Assembly (NCBI GenBank): GCA_029555885.1
Contig: JAKPQT010000275.1
Coordinates: 1-9,858 of the forward strand
DNA: 9,858 nt
Direction of reading: 5' to 3'
DNA from: Chloroflexota bacterium
Lineage (GTDB): Bacteria > Chloroflexota > Anaerolineae > CG2-30-64-16
Positions 1 through 6,713 of the stretch are shown here, piece after piece (positions within the stretch are counted from its first letter, which is position 1; the number at the start of each line of letters is the position of its first letter). The notes beneath the pieces were generated by a model. That model saw nothing but the letters and a program-made list of their open reading frames with translations, was not told the DNA's origin and searched no databases. The position numbers were made by a program, and so were the translations under genes.

Positions 1-761
1 CCCTCGCCGCGCTGCTGACCGCGTTCTATACCGCGCGGCAGATTGTGATGACATTCTTTGGCCGGCCGCGCACCGAGGCCGCCGAGCATGCGTCGGAGCA
101 CGACAGCATCTTCGCCTGGATGACCGTTCCGCTGATGGTGCTGGCCGTCTTCGCAGTCGGCGCAGGGTGGGTAGGTATTCCCGAATCGTTCCCGGTCCTG
201 GGCGCGCTGTCCTCGAATCCGTTCCACCACTACATCGGCAGCCTGGCGGAGGCGCTCCACATCGAGGCCGCGACGCTGCCCTTCAACGCGGTCCCGCTGC
301 TCACGTCGCTGGTGGTCGCGCTGGGCGGCCTGTTCCTGGGCTGGACGGTCTATCGCGGATACGCGGCGCGCGGGCAGAGCGACACGCGCGACCCGCTGGC
401 GCGACCGCTGGGCCGGCTCTACCCGATCCTGCAGAACAAGTACTACTTCGACGAGCTGTATCACCGGGTCTTTATCAAGGGCACGCAGCGCCTCGCGAAC
501 GCGCTCTTCAAGTTCGACTCCAACGTCATCGACGATACCATCGTGGACGGCGCGGGAATGGTCGGCCGCTGGCTGGCGCAGCTCAGCCACCGCTTTGACT
601 TCCACATCGTCGATGGCGCAGTCAACGGCATCGGCGCGGTGGCGGGCTGGCTCGGCAGCGCGTTGCGGGTCATCCAGACGGGCAAGGCGCAGAACTATCT
701 GCTGGTCGGTCTGGTGGCCGTGTCGTTGTTGTTGGGCGCGTTCCTGCTGCTGCCCAAATGA
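1..761 (+). CDS. nuoL: NADH-quinone oxidoreductase subunit L, C-terminal part (5' end outside window)
   Basis: This is the C-terminal part of the large antiporter-like membrane subunit of respiratory complex I, which takes part in proton translocation coupled to quinone reduction. The frame is open from base 3 and gives about 252 residues before the TGA at 759-761. The codons at 45 (GTG) and 48 (ATG) are internal, because the family sequence LTAFYTARQ runs through them from upstream. Visible features are the end of a core transmembrane helix followed by MTFFGRPR, two further membrane segments, a YYFDELYHRVFIKG stretch leading into the long lateral helix region, the VDGAVNGIG segment, and a last helix after QTGKAQNYLLVG. 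This order is typical of NuoL C-termini. It is followed by nuoM and nuoN, the standard gene order. About 60% of the protein is missing, so integrity upstream cannot be judged. Confidence in the family is high. Confidence 0.96.
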   Translation, partial: LAALLTAFYTARQIVMTFFGRPRTEAAEHASEHDSIFAWMTVPLMVLAVFAVGAGWVGIPESFPVLGALSSNPFHHYIGSLAEALHIEAATLPFNAVPLLTSLVVALGGLFLGWTVYRGYAARGQSDTRDPLARPLGRLYPILQNKYYFDELYHRVFIKGTQRLANALFKFDSNVIDDTIVDGAGMVGRWLAQLSHRFDFHIVDGAVNGIGAVAGWLGSALRVIQTGKAQNYLLVGLVAVSLLLGAFLLLPK

Positions 762-781
762 GTAACATGCAATCTTCGTTT

Positions 782-817
782 ATTTCGCACAACCCGGTCA
801 TTTCGCGCAACCCGGTC
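782..817 (+). repeat. 18-bp tandem direct repeat between nuoL and nuoM
   Basis: Two adjacent copies of ATTTCGCRCAACCCGGTC occupy 782-799 and 800-817 and differ at one position (A at 789, G at 807). The repeat fills the centre of the nuoL-nuoM gap and ends a few bases before the nuoM ribosome binding site. It looks like a simple local duplication. No coding or structural role is evident. Confidence 0.9.
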
Positions 818-834
818 CATCGGAGGGGTCTTTG

Positions 835-2415
835 ATGAACAACCTGCTGTTGACGATAATCACCTTCACGCCGCTCCTCGGCGCGGTCCTGACGCTCCTG
901 CCGTGGGGCAAGTGGCTGAATCTCGACAAGCCGCGCGAGGAGAGCCTCATCAAGCGGGGCGCGATTGCCATCAGCCTGCTGCCGCTGGGCCTTGCCATTC
1001 TCCTCTGGTTTTCCTACAACAAGGCGCTGGGCGGCTTCCAGTTCGAGGTCAATGCCCCCTGGATTCGGGCCATCAACGTCAACTACCACCTGGGCGTGGA
1101 CGGATTGAGCGTGCCGATGATCTTCCTCAGCACCTTCCTGACCACGTTGGGGCTGTGGTACTCCGCGCGCACCATCAAGACGCGCGTGCGCGAATTCTTC
1201 TTCCTGTTCCTGCTGCTGGAGATGGGCATGTTGGGCGTCTTCGTGGCGCTCGATCTCGTGCTGTTCTATGTCTTCTGGGAAATCGGCCTCGTCCCGATGT
1301 ACTTCCTGATCGGCATCTGGGGCCAGCCGAAGGACCGCCCGCAGTATTCTGCCATCAAGTTCTTCCTATACACCCTGGCCGGGTCCGTCTTCATGCTACT
1401 GGCGATCCTAGCGATTTACTTCACGACCGGCACGTTCGACATCGTCGAGGCGGCGCGGCTGCGGCCGTTTGCCGACAGCACGCTGCTGTCCGGACTGGCG
1501 TTCTTTGCCTTCTTCATCGCTTTCGCCATCAAGGTGCCGAGCTTCCCGTTCCACACCTGGCTGCCCGACGCCCACACCGCGGCGCCGACCGCCGGCTCGG
1601 TCATCCTGGCGGGCGTGCTGCTGAAGCTCGGCGCGTACGGCATCATCCGTATTGCGCTGCCGGTGTTCCCGGAGGCGGCGAAGCGGTACGCGCTGGTCAT
1701 CGTGATCCTGGGCGTCATCTCCATCATCTACGGCGCGCTCGTCTCCCTGGCCCAATGGGACCTCAAGCGGCTCATCGCCTACTCCTCTGTGAGCCACATG
1801 GGCTATGTCCTGCTCGGCGTCGGCGCGGCGGCCTATGCCATCGGCAACCCGCAGTGGGTGGACGCCAGCGCGATGGCGCTCAACGGCGCGGCGTTCCAGA
1901 TGTTCTCCCACGGGCTGAGCACGGGCGCCCTGTTCTTCCTTGTCGGCGTCATCTACGAGCGGGCCCACCTGCGCGACCTCAAGATGTTCGGCGGGCTGAG
2001 CAGCCGGATGCCCTATTACTACGGGCTGTTTGCCGTGGCCGCGTTCACCTCGCTCGGCCTGCCCAGCCTGGCCGGGTTCTGGAGCGAGCTGTTCGTCTTC
2101 CGCGGCGCGTTCGAGATTGTGCGGCTGTGGGCCGCAGTCGGCATCCTGGGCCTCGTCCTGACTGCGGCCTACATCCTGTGGAAGATCGTGCAGTACACCT
2201 TCCTGGGCGAGTATGACCCGCACAAGGTCGCGCACTGGTCCGACGTGGAGACGGGCGCAGAGCTGCACGAACCGAAGGATGTAGCCTTCTTCGAGAAGGT
2301 GACGCTCTGGCCGCTGGTGGCCTTCATGATCTTGTTCGGCATCTTCCCCGCGCCGCTGTTGAACTTCTTTAACACCGCTTTCGTGGCGCTGATGAATGGC
2401 TTTGCAGGCAAGTGA
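835..2415 (+). CDS. nuoM: NADH-quinone oxidoreductase subunit M
   Basis: Second antiporter-like proton-pumping subunit of complex I, in the cytoplasmic membrane; 526 residues, a normal length. I chose the ATG at 835 over the TTG at 832 because GGAGGGG (822-828) lies six bases upstream. Conserved elements appear in order: HLGVDGLSVPM near residues 83-93; FYVFWEIGLVPMYF with Glu149, the counterpart of E. coli NuoM Glu144; AIKVPSFPFHTWLPDAH with Lys233; the broken-helix region GSVILAGVLLKLGAYG with Lys264; SSVSHMGYVLLG; the second half-channel SHGLSTGALFFLVG; and FWSELFVF with Glu418, corresponding to E. coli Glu407. All the expected proton-path charges are present, so the subunit looks functional. 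It sits 73 bases after nuoL and 3 bases before nuoN, consistent with one operon. Confidence 0.98.
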   Translation: MNNLLLTIITFTPLLGAVLTLLPWGKWLNLDKPREESLIKRGAIAISLLPLGLAILLWFSYNKALGGFQFEVNAPWIRAINVNYHLGVDGLSVPMIFLSTFLTTLGLWYSARTIKTRVREFFFLFLLLEMGMLGVFVALDLVLFYVFWEIGLVPMYFLIGIWGQPKDRPQYSAIKFFLYTLAGSVFMLLAILAIYFTTGTFDIVEAARLRPFADSTLLSGLAFFAFFIAFAIKVPSFPFHTWLPDAHTAAPTAGSVILAGVLLKLGAYGIIRIALPVFPEAAKRYALVIVILGVISIIYGALVSLAQWDLKRLIAYSSVSHMGYVLLGVGAAAYAIGNPQWVDASAMALNGAAFQMFSHGLSTGALFFLVGVIYERAHLRDLKMFGGLSSRMPYYYGLFAVAAFTSLGLPSLAGFWSELFVFRGAFEIVRLWAAVGILGLVLTAAYILWKIVQYTFLGEYDPHKVAHWSDVETGAELHEPKDVAFFEKVTLWPLVAFMILFGIFPAPLLNFFNTAFVALMNGFAGK

Positions 2416-2418
2416 CGC

Positions 2419-3906
2419 ATGAGAGCCAGTGATTTGACCTATCTCCTGCCCGAGCTGATCCTGCTCGGGGGCGCGGCGCTGGTGCTGCTGCTCGACCTTG
2501 TCTGGCTCCGCCGGGCGGGGGGGCCGCGCGGCCGATTTCTGCCCTATGTGGCGCTGGCCGTGCTGTTCGTCGCGGCCCTGGGCCTGATTCCCAGCATCGG
2601 CGCCGACGTCAGCGTGGCAACCATGCTGGTGCTCGACCCGTTTGCGCTGTTCTTCAAGGCGTTTGCGCTGCTGGCGGTCGGGCTGATCATCCTGCTATCC
2701 ACACCGTACATGCAGACCCGCACACCCTTCAGCGGCGAGTTCTACGCGTTCCTGCTGGCGACTGCGCTTGCCATCTGCCTGGCGGTCAGCGCCAGCAACC
2801 TGGTGATGATCTACCTGAGCATGGAGTTCCTCAGCATCACCAGCTACGTGCTGGCCGGCTACTTCCGCCAGGATCGCAAGTCGGGCGAGGCCGCGCTGAA
2901 GTATTTCCTCTACGGCTCGACGGCCTCTGCGGTCATGCTGTACGGCATGTCGCTGCTCTACGGCGCGACCGGCACGACCGACCTGGCCGGGCTGGCCGCG
3001 GGCCTGAGCACCAGCGCGGCCGGGCAGTCCGCCTGGCTGCTGACCCCTGCGATTGTCCTGCTGCTGGCGGGGTTCGGGTTCAAGGCGAGCCTGGTCCCGT
3101 TCCACCAGTGGGCGCCGGACACCTATGAAGGCGCGCCGACGCCGGTGACCGCGTTCCTTTCGACCGCGTCGAAGGCCACCGGCTTCGCCATCCTGATGCG
3201 CGTTTTCCTGGTCGGCATGGGCGACGGGGCCATCGCATCCCAGTGGATCAGCCTGCTGGTCGCCCTTTCCGTCGTCACCATGACGCTCGGCAACCTGACA
3301 GCCCTGCGGCAGACCAACATCAAGCGCCTGCTGGCCTACTCGTCCATCGCGCAGGCGGGCTACATCCTCATCGGTGTGGCCGCGGTGCTCGGTGACCCGG
3401 CCAGGACCTTCACCGGCATCAACGGGGTGCTCATCTACCTGCTGGCCTATTTGTTCACCAATGTCGGCGCGTTTGCCGTCGTGACGGCCATCGAGGATGC
3501 GACCGGCAAGCTGGACATCAAGGACTACAGCGGGCTGGTGCGGCGCGCTCCGTGGCTGGCCGCCCTGCTGTTCTTCTTCCTGCTGTCGCTGGCCGGCATC
3601 CCGCCCACCGGCGGCTTCCTCGGCAAGTTCTTTGTCTTCGGCACGGCGGTGCAGAGCCAGATGTGGGTGCTGCTGGCGATTGCAGCCATCAACAGCGTGG
3701 TGGCCGCCTTCTACTACCTGAACATCGTGCGTTACATGTTCTTCGTCCCGGCCACGGAGGAGGGCGAGTCTATCCGTGTGGGTTGGCCTCTCCAAAGCGC
3801 CCTCGCCATCACGGCCGTGATTACCTTGTTATTGGGCATCGTGCCCGGGCGCGTGATTGCCTGGGCATCCGAGTCTGCGCGCTCGTTGCTGTTGGCCCTG
3901 CGATGA
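2419..3906 (+). CDS. nuoN: NADH-quinone oxidoreductase subunit N
   Basis: Third antiporter-like membrane subunit of complex I; 495 residues, full length. The ATG at 2419 follows the nuoM stop by 3 bases. No strong ribosome binding site is visible, so translation is probably coupled to nuoM. Key family residues can be located: Glu136 in SMEFLSITSYVLAGYF, Lys222 in GFGFKASLVPFHQWAPDTYEG, Lys252 in STASKATGF, and Lys403 in GGFLGKFFVFG. These match the positions of the E. coli NuoN lysines 217, 247 and 395 in the proton path. The SSIAQAGYILIG and LFTNVGAFAVV segments are also family-typical. Many hydrophobic helices run throughout. This is the usual last gene of a nuo operon, and the gene train continues after a 68-base gap. 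Confidence 0.98.
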   Translation: MRASDLTYLLPELILLGGAALVLLLDLVWLRRAGGPRGRFLPYVALAVLFVAALGLIPSIGADVSVATMLVLDPFALFFKAFALLAVGLIILLSTPYMQTRTPFSGEFYAFLLATALAICLAVSASNLVMIYLSMEFLSITSYVLAGYFRQDRKSGEAALKYFLYGSTASAVMLYGMSLLYGATGTTDLAGLAAGLSTSAAGQSAWLLTPAIVLLLAGFGFKASLVPFHQWAPDTYEGAPTPVTAFLSTASKATGFAILMRVFLVGMGDGAIASQWISLLVALSVVTMTLGNLTALRQTNIKRLLAYSSIAQAGYILIGVAAVLGDPARTFTGINGVLIYLLAYLFTNVGAFAVVTAIEDATGKLDIKDYSGLVRRAPWLAALLFFFLLSLAGIPPTGGFLGKFFVFGTAVQSQMWVLLAIAAINSVVAAFYYLNIVRYMFFVPATEEGESIRVGWPLQSALAITAVITLLLGIVPGRVIAWASESARSLLLALR

Positions 3907-3917
3907 CAACCCTCAGT

Positions 3918-3944
3918 CGCCGGTACACCCGCGCGTGACCGGCG
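3918..3944 (+). other. GC-rich hairpin in the nuoN to zinc-ribbon gene gap
   Basis: CGCCGGT (3918-3924) is exactly complementary to ACCGGCG (3938-3944). CAC (3926-3928) can also pair with GTG (3935-3937) inside the loop. There is no T tract after it, so it is not a standard intrinsic terminator. It may act as an intercistronic mRNA-stabilising stem or partial attenuator at the end of the nuo genes; that role is inference. Confidence 0.5.
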
Positions 3945-3974
3945 CTGCACGACACAAAAGAGGACGCACAGACG

Positions 3975-4520
3975 ATGAACGATCGAGTCATGGACGCACG
4001 TCGGTCGCGTCATAGGTCCGGTCGCGAGCGCGGGTGGCAGACCATCTGGCGGCGATACCGGTTTGAAATCATCTGGGCGCTGGTGGTCGCGGCCGGCCTG
4101 TTCCTCATCCTCGAGGACATGAATATTCGCGCGACCCTGCTCCGCTGGCTGCGCGATGCAGCCATGGCCCTCTTCAGGGGCAGCGCGCAGTTGAGCGAGC
4201 GGGTCGGGCAGACCATCCAGCGATTGACCGCTTCCGACCTGCTCGGCTATCTGCTGGTCATCGCCGCGGTCGTGGCCCTGGTCTGGCGCGTACGCTGGCG
4301 GTTCCAGCACAGCGAGGCGTTCACCGCGCTGCGCTGCCCCAGGTGTGGCGGCAACATTCATCGCAAGCACCGCAACATCGGCGACCGGCTCATCAGTATC
4401 GTAGTGCCGGTGCGGCGCTACTGGTGCGTCAACAGCGAATGCCGCTGGCGCGGGCTGCGCGTGACGCCGGTCGGCGGCGCGCCGCGCCCTGTCTCCACGG
4501 GCAGGACGGACCCTCGCTGA
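3975..4520 (+). CDS. Hypothetical membrane protein with two helices and a C-terminal zinc ribbon
   Basis: I do not recognise a named family. The 181-residue protein starts with a strongly basic, Arg-rich stretch (residues 7-29). A hydrophobic helix follows at about 31-48 and a linker with amphipathic segments at about 51-86. A second helix lies at about 88-105, followed by a basic segment. The C-terminal domain carries CPRCGG (Cys121, Cys124) and CVNSEC (Cys151, Cys156), a pattern expected of a structural zinc ribbon. By the positive-inside rule both ends, including the zinc ribbon, should face the cytoplasm. AGAGGA (3958-3963) lies 11 bases before the chosen ATG; a second in-frame ATG at 3990 is possible. 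It follows nuoN by 68 bases and ends one base before murE, so it is probably cotranscribed with murE. Function is unknown. Position alone suggests an envelope or respiratory link, but this is weak evidence. Confidence 0.82.
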   Translation: MNDRVMDARRSRHRSGRERGWQTIWRRYRFEIIWALVVAAGLFLILEDMNIRATLLRWLRDAAMALFRGSAQLSERVGQTIQRLTASDLLGYLLVIAAVVALVWRVRWRFQHSEAFTALRCPRCGGNIHRKHRNIGDRLISIVVPVRRYWCVNSECRWRGLRVTPVGGAPRPVSTGRTDPR

Positions 4521-4521
4521 C

Positions 4522-6126
4522 ATGCAACTGGCCCAACTGCTCCAGGACGTGCCGGGCATTGCCGCGGTCGCCGGCCCGACGGACATCCCTATCACCCGTA
4601 TTGTCTCAGACTCGCGCCAGGTTGTGCCCGGCGCGCTATTCGTCGCGTACCGCGGGGTCGGCACGGATGCACACCGCTACATCCCCGATGCGGTGAGCCG
4701 CGACGCGGCAGCTATTGTGGGCGAGGCGCCTGCCGGTGAGACGGCTGCGGGCGCAGCCACGTATGTGCAGGTGGCGGACGGCCGCGCGGCGCTGGGCTGG
4801 CTGTGTGCAGCGTGGGAAGGGCATCCGAGCCGTGCGCTGGCCCTCGTCGGCGTGACAGGCACGGATGGCAAGACGACCACGACGAACCTGCTGTACGCGA
4901 TGCTGCGCGCGGCCGGCCGCCGCGCCGGGCTCATCAGCACGGTCAACGCGGTCATCGGGGACGCGGTGTACGACACGGGGCTGCACACCACCACGCCGGA
5001 TGCGGCGGACGTGCAGCACTACCTCAGCGAGATGCGCGCGGTCGGGACGGAAGTCGGGGTGCTGGAAGTGACGTCTCACGGCCTGGCGCAGCACCGCGTG
5101 ACCGGCTGCCTGTTCGATGTGGCGGTCGTCACCAACATCACTCACGAACACCTGGACTTCCACGGCGATTATGCCGGGTATCGCGCTGCCAAGGCCATGC
5201 TCTTTCGCTCGCTGACCGCGCAGCCGCCCCACCTGGCGGTCAAGCCGGGCATCAGCCAGCCGCCGAAGAGCGCGGTGCTGAACCGCGATGATTCCTCGTT
5301 CGAATACCTGGCCGGCCTGCCTGCGGCGCGCACCTTCACCTATGGTCGGGGTGCCGCGACCGGGCCGGGCACGCACCTGACCGCGCACGACGTGACACAT
5401 GCTCCCCGCGGGCTGTCTTGCACGATCGCGGTCACGGGTGACGCCTCGACCGATGTCGCGCCGTTCCAGATTCGTAGTCCGCTGGTCGGGGATTTCAACG
5501 TCTCGAACATCCTTGCGGCCGCCGCAGCCGGGCTGGCGCTGGGGCTGCCGCCGGACGCCATTGCCGCGGGCGTTGCCGCCATGACGGGCATCCCCGGCCG
5601 GATGGAGCGCCTCGACCGCGACCAGCCGTTTACCGCCATCGTGGATTTCGCGCACACGCCGAATGCGCTGGCGGTTGCACTGGACACGGTGCGCGGGCTG
5701 GCGGGCCGCGAGGGGCGCGTCATCTGCGTCTTCGGCAGCGCGGGCCTGCGCGACCGCGAGAAGCGCCGCCTGATGGGGCAGGTTGCCGCGCGCCGCGCCG
5801 ACTTCACGGTCGTCACCGCCGAGGACCCGCGCACGGAAGAACTGGCAGCCATCATGGCCGAGACGACCGGCGAGATGGTCATGCTGGGGCGGGTGGAGGG
5901 CCGCGACTTCGTGGGCATCCCCGACCGCCAGCGCGCGATCCTCTATGCGGTGCAACAGGCGCAGCCCGGCGACGTAGTCGTGGTGTGTGGGAAGGGCCAC
6001 GAACAGTCGATGTGCTTCGGCACGGTGGAGCACCCGTGGCGTGACCAGGATGCGCTGGCCTGGGCGTTGGACTATTCACAGGGCCGCGCAGCAGCTCAGC
6101 CGCCATTCGTGCTGCCGACGTGGTAG
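4522..6126 (+). CDS. murE: UDP-N-acetylmuramoyl-dipeptide ligase adding the third (diamino acid) residue, MurE
   Basis: Cytoplasmic ATP-dependent Mur ligase that adds the third amino acid to UDP-MurNAc-L-Ala-D-Glu in peptidoglycan precursor synthesis; 534 residues. The N-terminal domain binds the UDP-sugar (VSDSRQVVPGALFVAYRG). The central ATPase domain has the P-loop GTDGKTTTT (Gly113-Thr121), HTTTPDA, EVTSHGL and NITHEHLDFHG, with Lys224 in RAAKAMLF at the place of the carbamylated lysine of E. coli MurE. The C-terminal domain has GRMERLD, DFAHTPNAL and GKGHEQ (His493-Glu494). The amino-acid recognition motif reads EDPR (434-437) rather than the DNPR of diaminopimelate-adding enzymes, so the residue added may be ornithine or lysine. 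The ATG is one base after the preceding stop, suggesting coupled translation; AGGA (4503-4506) is a weak ribosome binding site. Family assignment is firm; the substrate is uncertain. Confidence 0.96.
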   Translation: MQLAQLLQDVPGIAAVAGPTDIPITRIVSDSRQVVPGALFVAYRGVGTDAHRYIPDAVSRDAAAIVGEAPAGETAAGAATYVQVADGRAALGWLCAAWEGHPSRALALVGVTGTDGKTTTTNLLYAMLRAAGRRAGLISTVNAVIGDAVYDTGLHTTTPDAADVQHYLSEMRAVGTEVGVLEVTSHGLAQHRVTGCLFDVAVVTNITHEHLDFHGDYAGYRAAKAMLFRSLTAQPPHLAVKPGISQPPKSAVLNRDDSSFEYLAGLPAARTFTYGRGAATGPGTHLTAHDVTHAPRGLSCTIAVTGDASTDVAPFQIRSPLVGDFNVSNILAAAAAGLALGLPPDAIAAGVAAMTGIPGRMERLDRDQPFTAIVDFAHTPNALAVALDTVRGLAGREGRVICVFGSAGLRDREKRRLMGQVAARRADFTVVTAEDPRTEELAAIMAETTGEMVMLGRVEGRDFVGIPDRQRAILYAVQQAQPGDVVVVCGKGHEQSMCFGTVEHPWRDQDALAWALDYSQGRAAAQPPFVLPTW

Positions 6127-6161
6127 TGGAAATCTCGAATTTGGCGCCATGCGGAAGATTG

Positions 6162-6200
6162 CCGGCCATATCTGGAATTCCGATCTACGAGCCGGTTTTT
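6162..6200 (+). terminator. Weak candidate terminator after murE
   Basis: CCGGC (6162-6166) can pair with GCCGG (6191-6195), and five T residues follow at once (6196-6200). The stem is only 5 bp and the loop is 24 bases, so the fold is marginal. If real, it would end the nuo-murE transcript just before the promoter proposed at 6199-6227. Confidence 0.25.
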
Positions 6201-6227
6201 GGATAAATCTGCCACGCGTAGTACAAT
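6199..6227 (+). promoter_or_regulatory. Candidate sigma-70 promoter upstream of the corA leader
   Basis: TTGGAT (6199-6204) and TACAAT (6222-6227) are separated by exactly 17 bases. The -10 box matches the consensus at 5 of 6 positions; the -35 matches only its first three bases. The surroundings are richer in A and T than the flanking genes. A transcript would start near 6234, just before the first hairpin of the downstream run, which supports the call. Confidence 0.45.
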
Positions 6228-6382
6228 AGACGAACGAAATACCTGCTAATCGCAGCGGTGTATTGAAGCGATTGGGAGCCCAGCTTCCGGGAGCCCGGCC
6301 AGCACGTGCCGAGGTTCCAGGGCATCGAGCGCCCGAGGATGTAGAACTTAGGTTTATGGATACAAAACCTGGTAGTACGAGC

Positions 6383-6429
6383 AGCGCCGGCAGTCCGACG
6401 CCACCGACCCGGTCGGTGGGATCGGCGCT
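6383..6429 (+). repeat. Two-tier inverted repeat (strong hairpin) within the corA upstream region
   Basis: The outer stem AGCGCCG (6383-6389) pairs perfectly with CGGCGCT (6423-6429). The inner stem CCACCGAC (6401-6408) pairs perfectly with GTCGGTGG (6412-6419) around a CCG loop. The arms are separated by an asymmetric internal loop of 11 and 3 bases. This is the strongest fold in the gene-free stretch. No T tract follows, so it is not a terminator. Confidence 0.75.
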
Positions 6430-6528
6430 CCGGCACAATCAAACACAGCAGCAGCCGGTGTTGCGCCGGCCCCTGCGTATGCTCGACCCCTCCCTGGTGA
6501 TCCCCGTCAGGAACTAGACCCCCTGGCC

Positions 6529-6558
6529 GCCGGAGCACCTGCGAGAAGGTGGGCCGGC
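6529..6558 (+). other. Hairpin with symmetric internal loop in the corA leader
   Basis: GCCGG (6529-6533) pairs with CCGGC (6554-6558), and CACCT (6536-6540) pairs with AGGTG (6547-6551). AG and GG form a 2x2 internal loop and GCGAGA the terminal loop. Its 3' arm with adjoining bases (6553-6561) is also perfectly complementary over 9 bases to 6693-6701, next to the corA ribosome binding site, which gives two mutually exclusive pairings. Confidence 0.55.
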
Positions 6559-6692
6559 AGCGTTAACCTGCTCCTGCTGTCATTTCTGATACTCTGAACA
6601 GGCCGTCTCATCCTGGCAGTGACCGGGTGCGCGGCGTCTCGTCACGTCTGGGGTCAGGCCACGCGTGGCGCGCACGCGCGTGGGTCTGTCAG

Positions 6693-6712
6693 GCTGCCGG
6701 CAAGGAGGCAGC
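6693..6712 (+). promoter_or_regulatory. Hairpin overlapping the corA ribosome binding site
   Basis: The corA Shine-Dalgarno AAGGAGG (6702-6708) is a near-perfect match and lies 5 bases before the ATG at 6714. GCTGCC (6693-6698) is perfectly complementary to GGCAGC (6707-6712). That hairpin places AAGGA in the loop, the last two G residues in the stem, and ends one base before the start codon. It could reduce ribosome access. Regulation is an inference from this geometry. Confidence 0.45.
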
Positions 6713-6713
6713 A

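Larger units (their letters stand above)
6234..6560 (+). ncRNA. Candidate structured RNA: long corA leader or independent non-coding RNA
   Basis: No convincing protein is encoded between murE and corA (6127-6713), but this part holds a chain of hairpins. They are 6238-6264 (AATAC+CTGC against GCAG+GTATT with a 4-base bulge), 6274-6288 (GGGAGC/GCTTCC), 6290-6318 (GGAGCC/GGTTCC with inner GGC/GCC), 6320-6334 (GGGC/GCCC), 6350-6370 (AGGTTT/AAACCT), the two-tier stem 6383-6429, 6454-6470 (GCCGG/CCGGC), and 6529-6558 (GCCGG plus CACCT against AGGTG plus CCGGC). The stems barely overlap and begin right after the proposed start site. Short stems occur by chance in GC-rich DNA, so covariation is needed. 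I see no M-box, RNase P, tmRNA, SRP RNA or tRNA signature. Its place before a cation transporter suggests an ion-responsive leader; that is inference. Confidence 0.4.

Noticed and set aside
1408..2268. Long open frames antisense to nuoM, nuoN and murE (also 2695-3795 and 4636-6033 on the minus strand)
   Set aside because: They lie opposite confidently identified genes, are rich in Arg, Gln, His and Gly as expected of GC-rich antisense translation, and show no family motifs.
3918..3944. Terminator after nuoN
   Set aside because: The stem is good but no T tract follows, and the gene train continues closely downstream.
6263..6517. 84-residue open frame starting at TTG inside the murE-corA gap
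   Set aside because: No ribosome binding site, a composition rich in Pro, Arg and Ser with no recognisable motif, and the region is better explained by overlapping hairpins.
6563..6593. Second possible promoter for corA (TTAACC and GATACT)
   Set aside because: The spacer is 19 bases and both boxes match the consensus at only 4 of 6 positions, so it is no better than chance.
6659..6683. Palindrome CCACGCGTGG and overlapping alternating GC hairpins
   Set aside because: Several short alternative pairings are possible in this CG-rich run, so no single structure can be supported; it may still be part of the corA leader.
6627..6713. Upstream GTG start that would extend corA by 29 residues
   Set aside because: No ribosome binding site before it, the extra residues look like translated GC-rich leader, and the ATG at 6714 has an excellent Shine-Dalgarno.
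6127..6713. M-box (ykoK) magnesium riboswitch upstream of corA
   Set aside because: I looked for its conserved segments (such as GTTAGGTGAGGC and the ACGCCAA region) and do not find them.
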